Shown here one piece after another: positions 56,333 to 64,000 of a stretch of 64,000 nt of DNA. A model generated the notes under the pieces. That model had not been told where the DNA came from and made no database searches. It worked only from the letters and a program-made list of their open reading frames with translations. The stretch covers positions 530,001-594,000 of the forward strand of contig JAMXDE010000030.1 of NCBI GenBank assembly GCA_026770025.1, given 5' to 3'. Positions within the stretch are counted from its first letter, which is position 1. Each line of letters opens with the position of its first letter. A program made the position numbers and the translations under genes. The DNA comes from Craspedostauros australis (Eukaryota; Bacillariophyta; Bacillariophyceae; Mastogloiales; Achnanthaceae).

Positions 56333-58930
56333 TTAGTTTGTTGTGTCATGCTCGTTTCCGTCACTGCCTCCATTGTCACCCTGCCTCTCTCCATCTCCGG
56401 TCATGTCCATTGCCTCGTCAACATTCAATGGTGCCTCGTCAACATTCAATGGTGCCTCATCAACATTCAATGGTGCTTCATCAACATTCAATGGTGCTTC
56501 TGCAGCATTCAATGGTGCTGTTGGGTCCTGCACTATCTCAACATCTTCGACCAAGGAGTAGTTGGTTGTTGGCCCATCCCCTCCGCCTTCAGGTTGGTTT
56601 GGCGCCTCCTGACTGGTCATCTGAGCACCTGCACTGCCTGCGGATTGCCTCACATTCTCTCCTTCCGGATTCTGATTCGTATTTACAGCTGTGGACCCCG
56701 CTGTGATGGTGGTTGTTGCAGTTGCAAGGTTGGTTGCTTCTGCTGCTGCTGCTCCCACCGCTGCTGCCTCTGTCAGTTTGTTGGCTTGGTCCGCAAGGAC
56801 CAGCATTCCTTCACATGGATCAACATCTCGTGTTGGTGGAGGAGACATCTGAGCTGTTGTTGTTGCCGATATTCCTTCCTCCCGTCCGTGCGGAAGGATC
56901 TGTCCTGTGCTGAGTTGCTGCGGATTCGTCGAGTGCATGTTGCCCGTCCCAGTCTGACCATTCTGCATCATTGCCGGGTGCTGGACTGATCCTGGGCCCT
57001 TTACGAAATACGGTCTGGTGAGGTCGTCCATTTTGTTGAAGACGCCATCAGGAAGGTTTCTGGCAGCCTCGTCAGAAGCTGTACCGCCAGTCACCACCAT
57101 TCCCGGACAGCTCTGGTTGAGCTGTCCTTGCCGTCTCAGCTCTGCCCTTTCTCTGGCAGCCTGCTTTCGCAGTGCCACCCTCAGCTCAAGTTCGGCCACC
57201 CTCTCAACCTGGCATTCGAGTTGGGCTTCCAACACCTGAGTCACCTGCGTCGTGACTGATTGATCGTCTCCATGAAGCATGTTGCGTGCTCCAAAGGTGC
57301 GGAGATTCTTTGTCGTTCTTGCCGATCGGAAGCGTGGTTGAATGCGGCTGCCCATTGGGCTCCTGGGTTGTAAGGGTTGTGGCCATGGGGTCACCTTCTG
57401 GGCATTGCTGGCAGATGGCGGGTTGCTGGAGTTGCTGTTGTTGTCCGTGTATTGGGGGATTCTGTGTGACTGTGAAGGTAGCATTTGTGACTTGGCCCCT
57501 TTGTCGATGGCATTGGTTCCGCCTGAGTTGAAACCAAGTGCGTGCATTTTTGAAAACTTGCACGTCATTCCCACAGTCGTTGTCTTCTCCTTCACCCTCG
57601 TCGACAAGATGAGGACTTTACGTGGTTGCCCATTGTTGTCTGGCATCACATGATTGAGCCAGACAACGCCCCCCAGCGTGCCGCAAGCGGATGGGCAGAA
57701 CATGGTGTCGATAGCAAAGGGCATCGGCACGAGCATTTCGCACCAGTGCCCCTTTGCAAAACCGGCCTTCTGCATTTGCAGGTCGTGTGCTTGTGCCTTC
57801 TGTGCTGCGTCGACGAAGTGGGTCGCCTGAAGGTTGCAAATGGCCTTTGCAATACCCCCCTTTGCCCCAATGGCCACTGGAGGCCGATACTTCAGCACCA
57901 CAAAGGGCCGAGGCACCCCACCCACTTCGCGATATTGAATGGTCAGCTGTGTATCCTGCTGGATGGTGGCTGCAGGCATGTAGAAGTCGATGCTGATCAT
58001 CCGGAATGCCTCTCCCTTCGGCCTCCACAATTGCGTAGTGTAGAAGACGTCCACATGTGTTGGGACGGAAGAGAACTGGGCGACGCGAGAGTTCTCGGCC
58101 ATGTCAAAGAAATGACCATATCTTGCTGTCAGTGAGTTGTATGGTGGAGGGCCTGTCATGCCCACAACTTCAATGTCATCATCGAAGTCCATTTCTCGAC
58201 CAAACACTGATGAAATTTCCTCGCCAAAGTCGCCCATGGCCCAGTCATCGTTGAGGAAGGCATCATTTCGGAACGACCCATTGGTGTTTGATGCCATTTG
58301 CGGAGATGGGTTTTGATCCCCTTCTCCATGGCAGCTCTTGTCTGTGTTGGTGGCAGCGTTTTCGGAGAGTGCTGTCATTGTGGGTGTTGTTGTGGTTTCT
58401 GCGACGGCCTTTGCAGGAGGAGATTTCGAGGGTTTTGTGTTGTCGAAGCCCTCTGGCTCATCGATGGGGCGAAGATGCATGGCCAAGTTACCTGATGCGT
58501 CTGGATTGAAGCGTCCATTTGCTGCCAAAACCCTCACAAAAGCAAACAGATGAAGAGATCGAGTGGTTGCTTGTGAGTTGTGATGTGTTTGTGCAGCATG
58601 ATCAAAGCAAAGTTTGAGGACAAGAAATGCAACAGGGCAATCGCCACCACCCCAAACGAATGTGTCCACCGAGTGGTCGGGCCCACACGTTGCCTGCATT
58701 GGAGTTGACTTACCAAAGAAGATCTTGTTCTTCACGAGCGTTTTCTTCAGCATCACATACCCTTTGATGAAGTTCTTTGCTGGATACTTTGCGAGGGTCG
58801 GATACTTGTCTCGGATGTGGCGAGGCTCCCACATCCACAAGTTGGGATCAGCTGCAAGCTCACGGATGAGGAGCTTGGCATCGACTCCCTTTTTCAAGAA
58901 GCGAGGGGCTCGTTTCCTTGGTGGCGTCAT
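56333..58930 (-). CDS. Putative accessory DNA-binding protein of a Harbinger-like transposon (2 exons)
   Basis: Exon 1 58714-58930, intron 58522-58713 (192 bp, TTTG|GTAAGT to TTGGCAG|C), exon 2 56333-58521; 801 residues from the first ATG (MTPPRKRAPRFLKKG). The intron length is a multiple of three, so the unspliced frame is open as well. The basic N-terminus and LAADPNLWMWEPRHIRDKYP...NFIKGYVMLKKTL could be a small helical DNA-binding domain, the place where Harbinger partner proteins have a Myb/SANT fold. A globular middle (VPTHVDVFYTTQLWRPKG to VKEKTTTVGM), a coiled coil (LEAQLECQVERVAELELRVA) and a C-terminal APLNVDE repeat follow. The link to the transposase gene at 61.5 kb is by position. 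Confidence 0.5.
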   Translation of the reverse strand: MTPPRKRAPRFLKKGVDAKLLIRELAADPNLWMWEPRHIRDKYPTLAKYPAKNFIKGYVMLKKTLVKNKIFFGKSTPMQATCGPDHSVDTFVWGGGDCPVAFLVLKLCFDHAAQTHHNSQATTRSLHLFAFVRVLAANGRFNPDASGNLAMHLRPIDEPEGFDNTKPSKSPPAKAVAETTTTPTMTALSENAATNTDKSCHGEGDQNPSPQMASNTNGSFRNDAFLNDDWAMGDFGEEISSVFGREMDFDDDIEVVGMTGPPPYNSLTARYGHFFDMAENSRVAQFSSVPTHVDVFYTTQLWRPKGEAFRMISIDFYMPAATIQQDTQLTIQYREVGGVPRPFVVLKYRPPVAIGAKGGIAKAICNLQATHFVDAAQKAQAHDLQMQKAGFAKGHWCEMLVPMPFAIDTMFCPSACGTLGGVVWLNHVMPDNNGQPRKVLILSTRVKEKTTTVGMTCKFSKMHALGFNSGGTNAIDKGAKSQMLPSQSHRIPQYTDNNSNSSNPPSASNAQKVTPWPQPLQPRSPMGSRIQPRFRSARTTKNLRTFGARNMLHGDDQSVTTQVTQVLEAQLECQVERVAELELRVALRKQAARERAELRRQGQLNQSCPGMVVTGGTASDEAARNLPDGVFNKMDDLTRPYFVKGPGSVQHPAMMQNGQTGTGNMHSTNPQQLSTGQILPHGREEGISATTTAQMSPPPTRDVDPCEGMLVLADQANKLTEAAAVGAAAAEATNLATATTTITAGSTAVNTNQNPEGENVRQSAGSAGAQMTSQEAPNQPEGGGDGPTTNYSLVEDVEIVQDPTAPLNAAEAPLNVDEAPLNVDEAPLNVDEAPLNVDEAMDMTGDGERQGDNGGSDGNEHDTTN
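56410..56515 (-). repeat. 18-bp coding tandem repeat (APLNVDE)
   Basis: Five to six copies of an 18-bp unit (CAACATTCAATGGTGCCTCG type on the plus strand) encode APLNxxE near the C-terminus of the accessory protein; the copies are nearly identical. Confidence 0.85.
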
Positions 58931-59523
58931 GATCGGAGGTTGGTTGTGGTTCTGATTTGTGTGACAAAGGGCACCTCTGCTCAACTCAAGGCTCCATTGA
59001 AGTGCACCTGCGAGAGAGCAGCAGTGTTTGGCGCAATGGATGTGTGTACGTTGGCGTGATGCGGTTTGTGTCGTCCTCATTTGCAGAGTTGGCCATGGGG
59101 TGCTGCTGTGTGGTTGCCAAGGACATGGAAGATGCTGTGCTTTGCAACGAGCAAACAACCATCGCAGCAATTTCTTGCCGACGACGCATTACATGCGCTG
59201 GTGATGCGTGTTGGTGTCTTGCACACACACGTACAACGATTGTAGTTCGCGGCCATCTGAACATCAGAAAAGAAATGTCAAGAGATGCTTGCATTGGCTT
59301 GAAGTGTTTTTTGTGTTCCTGTCCGTGGCGAAAGACACCGGTGCCCAAGAATGGTGTACTGTTCCCCGTACAAACTGTAACAATGGCCGATGTCAAAGGG
59401 GCGTAACCAAGTTGCTGCAAGCGCGAAAAGTCATTCGCGGGATGGCGACAACGCGAAGGAGGGCCAATGTTCGTCTTCGGAACCACAATGTGTAGGTACA
59501 GCATCGGTCCTTCATTCACAAGG
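58931..59523. other. 5' flank of the accessory protein gene
   Basis: About 590 bp. Frames are open on the minus strand here but lack a better ATG than the one chosen. No separate gene supported. Confidence 0.4.
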
Positions 59524-59817
59524 CACTTTTTACGCTTGCGTTGAAAGCGTACTTGGTCCTACGGTGACAACGCACTTTTTGCGCTTCTGTTAAAGGCATA
59601 ATCGGTCCTACGATCACAACGCACTTTTGCGCTTCTGGTAAAGGCATACTTGGTCCTACGATCACAACGCACTTTTGCGCTTCTGTTAAAGGCATACTTG
59701 GTCCTATGATCATAACGCACTTTTGCGCTTCTGTTAAATGCATAATCGGTCCTACAATCATAACGCACTTTTGCGCTTCTGTTAAAGGCATACTTGGTCC
59801 TACGATCATAACGCAAT
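59524..59817. repeat. 48-bp tandem repeat array, ~6 copies
   Basis: Unit CTTGGTCCTACGATCACAAC plus 28 further bases, repeated about six times with few changes. The period is a multiple of three, so frames stay open through it on both strands (for example AQKCVMIVGP on the minus strand), which I treat as a by-product. Confidence 0.85.
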
Positions 59818-60399
59818 ATTTGAGTGTATGGAGCGCGGGAAAGGATGAATTAACGTCTATGCCGGGTTCACAAGGGCTAATTTGGCCTTATGAATCACTT
59901 TTTGAGGGTGAAAATTGCGTTATGACCACTCCATAAGGGCAATATTCACCGTTTGGATTGGTGTCATGAAGCACTTAAAATGATGCCTGTGTGATAAGGA
60001 ATATATTGGACTTACGAATACGGTGTGTTGGTCACATTGGATAGGCATAGTGCTTCATATTGAGTCGAAGTAGTCGTAACATCCAATTCAGTCTTATGAC
60101 GGCTCCATAGTGTCGAAAACACCTCTATGGATAGAATTATAAGCGCTGTTTTGGCCTTATAGACGGCTTCAAAAGCACTATTTGCGTCTTATGCATAACT
60201 GCTGTGAGGACGAAACAAAATTGAGTCTATGTTGTAAGACTCATCGCGTCCTTATGGCTAGCGCATAAGGGTCAGAAATGCATCTGATTCTGGCCCATAG
60301 CCGCCAATATTGCTTTAACGCGGGCTTATAAGGGCAGATTTGCACCTATGTTTATGTGATAGGCGCAGTTTTATCCATATGAATAGCACCATAAGAACA
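59818..60399. other. Degenerate AT-rich non-coding stretch between repeat arrays
   Basis: Contains many scattered CTTATG/CATAAG motifs and short degenerate copies of the array sequences, but no clean period. No gene. Confidence 0.5.
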
Positions 60400-60609
60400 A
60401 ATCTTATCCGGTAGAGAATGCTCTATGAACATAAGCAGATGGCTTATGCGGATAAGAAAAAATCTTATCCGGTAGTGAATGCTCTATGAACATAAGCAGA
60501 TGGCTTATGCGGATAAGAAAAAATCTTATCCGGTAGTGAATGCTCTATGAACATAAGCAGATGGCTTATGCGGATAAGAAATAATCTTATCCGGTAGTGA
60601 ATGCTCTAT
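60400..60609. repeat. 61-bp tandem repeat array with hairpin at each junction
   Basis: About 3.4 copies of a 61-bp unit containing AATCTTATCCGGTAGTGAAT and CATAAGCAGATGGCTTATGC. At each unit boundary CGGATAAGA and TCTTATCCG (60449-60457 and 60463-60471, repeated at +61 and +122) form a 9-bp stem with a 5-base A-rich loop. Confidence 0.85.
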
Positions 60610-60960
60610 GAACCAAATGGAGGGCTTGCATGGATAAGAACTGATCTGTGCTATTGATAGATCTGTGCCATTGATAAACGCTCTTTCCACCCAATGGAGG
60701 GCTTGTATGGATAAGAACTAATCTGTGCTGTTGATAAACGCTTTTTGAACCAAATGGAGGGCTTGTATGAATCGGAACGCTCCTGTGTCATTGATAAACG
60801 CTCTTTCCACTAAATGGAGGGCTTGTACGGACAAGAACGAATCTGTCCCTGTCATGAACACTGTTGGAACCAAATGGAGGGCTTGTATGGATTGGAACAC
60901 TCCTGTGTCATTGATAAACTATGTTTCAACCAAATGGATGGCTTGCGCGGAAAGGGACTG
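60610..60960. repeat. 60-bp tandem repeat array, ~5 copies
   Basis: Units share CAAATGGAGGGCTTGTATGG at an exact 60-bp spacing (60691, 60751, 60811, 60871, 60931), preceded by one copy at about 60613 with 78-bp spacing. More diverged than the 61-bp array, with which it shares GGATAAGA and GAATGCTCTATGAAC. Confidence 0.85.
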
Positions 60961-61475
60961 AATATGTATCCATGTCATAAGCCTCGATTTATCTTACGGA
61001 CACCTTGCATGGATGTTCGTGAATGATGTCGATCCCAGTGAGTGTTCTGTGGAATGTCTGAGGAAGCCGAGGAACATGACCCAAGACCAACTCGCGTTGA
61101 GAGAACAGCGCGCGAATACTCCCACCAGCCAACAGATCGTGGAGACAAACACGGAAATCTTTGTGTTCTGCATCACCGTGTATTGCAAGTGATTGCTGTG
61201 CAATGCAGCAAATGGCGGACTCTGCTTCTCGAGATGTCAGCATCAATGTGCGATGGCCATCAGCTGCACCTCGACAGCAACTCACATGCCGCCTGGTGCC
61301 AACAAAGTATTGACGTCAACAACAACGACGACCAACAATCACGTGCAAGCAACCGAATCAACTACTTCTCACAATACCTGCCCACGACAGTATCCGATCC
61401 ACCATCAAGCCAACATCCAATCCACTACATTGCGCATCAACTTGCTCCACCTCGCAATGACTCATTCAGAAGACG
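60961..61475. other. 5' flank of the Harbinger-like transposase
   Basis: About 500 bp. A minus-strand frame at 60989-61285 has protein-like composition but no recognisable domain or good start. The transposase promoter is expected here. Confidence 0.4.
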
Positions 61476-62685
61476 ATGGAGGTTGAGATTGCCCACTCTG
61501 GTATGCAAATTGTGGGTCGCAACGTGGACATGCTCACTTGCATGGAGCAACCCCCATGGCTCACCATCCTTTTCCGCAGGACGTATGGGACCAGCATCGC
61601 AGTGGCTTCTGCAGTATGGACAGCACTGACACAAGACGGGCTGCTACCAGGCAACACCACCATCAACCACATGCTTGGTGCACTCGTGTTCCTGAAGCAA
61701 TACGTTCCATGGGAGATTCTTTCAGTGATGCTGAATAGGGATCGCAGAACATTAATGAAGTGGACATGGATTGTTTTGGAAGGCATTGCACGACTGAGCA
61801 GAACAAAGGTGAGTGAACTTGGTGCTGTGTGCGGAGATGACTTGAATGCGTGTGCTTGCCTGACATGACTCACATCCCTTGCACATGCTCAAGTTCCTTT
61901 TTGTATCACTGCAGATCAGAATAGAGGAACGAAAGAATGGCAGTGTTGGTCACAACACTGTTTTCATGTCCGTGGATGGCACCGACTTTCGGATTGTGGA
62001 GCCCAATCCTTTCGACACAGATTGGTACTCTCACAAATTCAATGGGGCAGGCCTCAGATACGAGACTGGTGTGTGCATTCAGACTGGCCATCTTGTTTGG
62101 GTCGAGGGTCCATTTCCATGTGGGGAGTGGAATGATGTAACCATTTTTCGACGCAAGCTGAGGCAGGAACTGGACGAAGGGGAGCAGGTGATTGCGGATC
62201 AAGGCTACAGGGGTGAGCCTTCGTGTTGCATTGAGAGGACCAGATACAATGGAGTGATACGTGCAAGGCACGAAACAGTTCACAAACGCTTCAAAAACTG
62301 GAAGTGCTTGCGGGTGGAGTGGCGGCACCAACTTTGCAAACACCAATTGGCAATGTATGCCATCGCAGCTATCACACAATTCGAACTGCAGGATGAAAAT
62401 CCTTTGTTTGACCTGCAGGAGACCATGGCGGATATCAGGGAAATGGAGAATTGGGTGGCATCACTGGCACCCCCCTCAGGAGCAGCCGCCTCACGGGAGG
62501 TGGATATGGAGGAAATGGTGGAGGAAGCAGCCAGAAGCGACAAGAGCAAAAGCACAACGAGCGAGGGCATGGACGACAGCACAACAAGCGAGGGCATGAG
62601 TGGCAGCACAACAAGCGGGAGCGTCAGCAGCAGCCCGACGAGTGGCAGTGCAAGCAGCGATGACAGCAGCTCTGGACGGGAGTGA
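61476..62685 (+). CDS. PIF/Harbinger-type DDE transposase (2 exons)
   Basis: Exon 1 61476-61808, intron 61809-61914 (106 bp, AAAG|GTGAGT to CACTGCAG|A), exon 2 61915-62685; 367 residues. Exon 1 carries the helical N-terminus (LVFLKQYVPWEILSVMLNRD). Exon 2 has the catalytic triad in DDE_Tnp_4 context: MSVDGTDFRI (first Asp), EQVIADQGYRG (second Asp) and RARHETVHKRFKNWKCL (Glu). The C-terminal ~90 residues are Ser/Thr/Gly repeats (DDSTTSEGMSGSTTSG) with an acidic patch. All catalytic residues are intact and the frame is unbroken, so the enzyme could be functional. It points away from the accessory gene, with tandem arrays between them. Confidence 0.85.
61809..61914 (+). other. Predicted intron in the Harbinger-like transposase gene
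   Basis: GTGAGT donor and TTTTTGTATCACTGCAG acceptor, phase 0. It joins ARLSRTK to IRIEERKNGS. Confidence 0.75.
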
Positions 62686-63196
62686 GCCGTCTGGTGCATA
62701 ATATAATTTTCTCACATAGTCCCTACCTCAATGTCGTATCGTTCATCTGGTGTTGCACAAGTAGCTGCGTTGTTGTTTGTCATTTGCGTTGGTGCTACCC
62801 GCAATGGAGTTTGTTGTGGCTGTCAGTGAATTGCGGAAGAGCGTGCATGCATGTGCGAGCACCCATGCTGTGAGAAGGAAAACGGAAAACAACACTGGCA
62901 CCTCCAAAGAAAAGACTACAACAACCATGTAGCACGAATGGCCAACACAACACTGTTATGGTTTCACAACACAATGCATGTTTAGCTGTTCACTGCAATG
63001 CACCTTGCTTGAGGGTGGCATGTAGATAATGCGGATGTACGAAAAGGAGCATGGCATCCCCACCAGCTTGGGAGTGTTTTGCGTTGCCTAGAAGGTCGAC
63101 ACTAAAATGCCCCACTGTATGTTGATGATCTCAACAGAACTGACAATACGAGCATGCACATGAACCTCATTCCCAACAACAAGGATAGTCATTGAC
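62686..63196. other. 3' flank of the Harbinger-like transposase
   Basis: About 510 bp; no gene seen and no clear terminal inverted repeat found. Confidence 0.4.
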
Positions 63197-63625
63197 ATGT
63201 CAACGAAGGAACGAACGGCTGTACCAACACACCTGACAACAACAAAAGAAGGACACCAAAATCCAGAGAGACGGTGTGGACAGAATCACCTCCGTTGCAA
63301 TCCTACCATGGCGGTCCTGGTCATCCGGAAACCAGGACAAGGAGTGCAAGCAAATGGACAGTTTTGTGCATGGAGGGAATGCAGCCACCCACAGGAAGCC
63401 CCTTGTTCGATCTGCATGATGGGCGAACACAACGTGTATCGAACACAAATTGAGGCATACAACGAACTACAGCCAAGCATTCCATTGTTGCTGTGGCACA
63501 GTGGCAACCAAGCAACTAATTCACCGGACATCATTGCTGGTGCAGGAAGAACTGTTCGAAGAGATGAATTTCAGTTGCATCGCATACAGGAGCCACCCAT
63601 GGACGAAACACTGTTGCAGTGGTGA
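63197..63625 (+). CDS. Possible small protein, 142 residues
   Basis: ATG-initiated frame (MSTKERTAVPTHLTTTKEGH). It has a Cys/His set (CGQNHLRC, CAWRECSHPQEAPCSIC) that could bind zinc and a fairly ordered C-terminal part (GAGRTVRRDEFQLHRIQEPP). No family recognised. It may belong to the transposon or be a chance frame; opposite-strand frames are also open here. Confidence 0.25.
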   Translation: MSTKERTAVPTHLTTTKEGHQNPERRCGQNHLRCNPTMAVLVIRKPGQGVQANGQFCAWRECSHPQEAPCSICMMGEHNVYRTQIEAYNELQPSIPLLLWHSGNQATNSPDIIAGAGRTVRRDEFQLHRIQEPPMDETLLQW

Positions 63626-64000
63626 TGTTGGTGTACCTGTTGTTGTTGTTATTGTTGTGGTTGTGGTTGTGATTGTGATTGTAACAGGAACGAAGTGCTC
63701 TGTGGAGCAATGATCTCTGTGGAGAGTGTTGGGGTTGTGAGTTTTGTGTGCTCTGCGCTGGCCCAAGACAGCAGCCTTGTTTTGCGCGGACCGGAGACGA
63801 AAACACGCTCAGCAAACACCGACACAGTGTAAAGTGGGGAAATGGAGCAATGACGAAGAGCGAAAGCAACTCGGGCGAATTTTGGGGGGAAAGCACCAAT
63901 TATCCAAAAAAGAACGAAAATGCCATATTATTCCGTCGAGGATAAGAACTAGGCGGAAACAAGCAATTTATGACTTAAACGCTATGAAATAGAGCCAATT
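63626..64000. other. Window end; nothing recognised
   Basis: Includes a GTTGTTGTTATTGTTGTGGT microsatellite-like stretch (about 63641-63685). No gene supported. Confidence 0.4.

Noticed and set aside
59516-59816. Minus-strand repetitive ORF with AQKCVMIVGP units
   Set aside because: It arises because the 48-bp repeat period is a multiple of three; no start context or other coding sign.
60400-60960. Regular 60-61-bp repeats that resemble a CRISPR array
   Set aside because: Whole units repeat without unique spacers, no cas genes are present, and the genome is eukaryotic. They are tandem satellites.
55924-63900. GGGGGGAAAG near 55930 and near 63885 as ends of a large transposon
   Set aside because: The two are in the same orientation, not inverted, and the left one is a simple G-run; not enough to define termini.

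Overview
This window reads as nuclear DNA of a stramenopile alga, most likely a diatom. The clues are: eukaryotic genes with short GT-AG introns (about 90-265 bp); a secreted Cys-rich protein with long Pro-Ser/Thr linkers of the PSxxPS type common in diatoms; a ribose-5-phosphate isomerase whose N-terminus carries a signal peptide followed by an ASAFAP-like plastid cleavage motif; a large STAND/AAA-type ATPase without a cyclase domain; and PIF/Harbinger-type and piggyBac-like transposons. No bacterial operon signals were seen. Genus and species cannot be told from the sequence alone.

Layout. 1-280: the first codons of an unrecognised minus-strand gene that leaves the window. 1.3-7.5 kb: four tandem, same-strand paralogues of a membrane-anchored SET-domain protein; a small spliced gene lies on the opposite strand between copies 3 and 4. 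7.7-14.6 kb (minus): a type II membrane protein with a divergent cyclophilin domain, a possible 82-residue protein, and a spliced type I membrane protein with a Ser-rich tail. 15.9-21.5 kb: a HAD phosphatase (plus) convergent with a 1391-residue STAND ATPase (minus). 21.5-25.4 kb: gene-poor, with a 1.5-kb element bounded by 57-bp inverted repeats. 25.4-28.4 kb: the secreted Cys-rich protein with an internal duplication. 28.6-33.9 kb: a transposon with imperfect terminal inverted repeats that encodes, in one spliced frame broken by a single stop codon, a DDE-like transposase, a PD-(D/E)XK nuclease and a Cys-rich C-terminus. 34.7-37.0 kb: a spliced dynamin-like GTPase. 37.5-39.6 kb: a bacterial-looking RecB/Cas4-like plus DEDD nuclease fusion. 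40.6-42.0 kb: an ankyrin-like protein. 42.5-43.5 kb: plastid ribose-5-phosphate isomerase. 45.1-46.5 kb: an ER J-domain/thioredoxin-fold protein ending in KDEL. 46.8-51.8 kb: a Rab3GAP catalytic-subunit homologue. 52.9-54.1 kb: a three-exon unknown. 54.3-55.7 kb: a cyclopropane-fatty-acid-synthase-type methyltransferase. 56.3-62.7 kb: a Harbinger-like unit of two divergent genes separated by about 1.4 kb of 48-, 61- and 60-bp tandem repeats.

The host genes do not form a pathway. Several serve the secretory system (SET anchors, cyclophilin, J-domain protein, Rab3GAP, dynamin-like GTPase), but I see no evidence that they are co-regulated. The parts most worth following up are the transposase-nuclease element, the tandem lumen-facing SET family that has lost the NHS histidine, and the nuclease fusion at 37.5-39.6 kb. 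Gene starts were placed at ATG codons. Introns were inferred by eye from splice consensus plus reading-frame continuity, not from transcripts.
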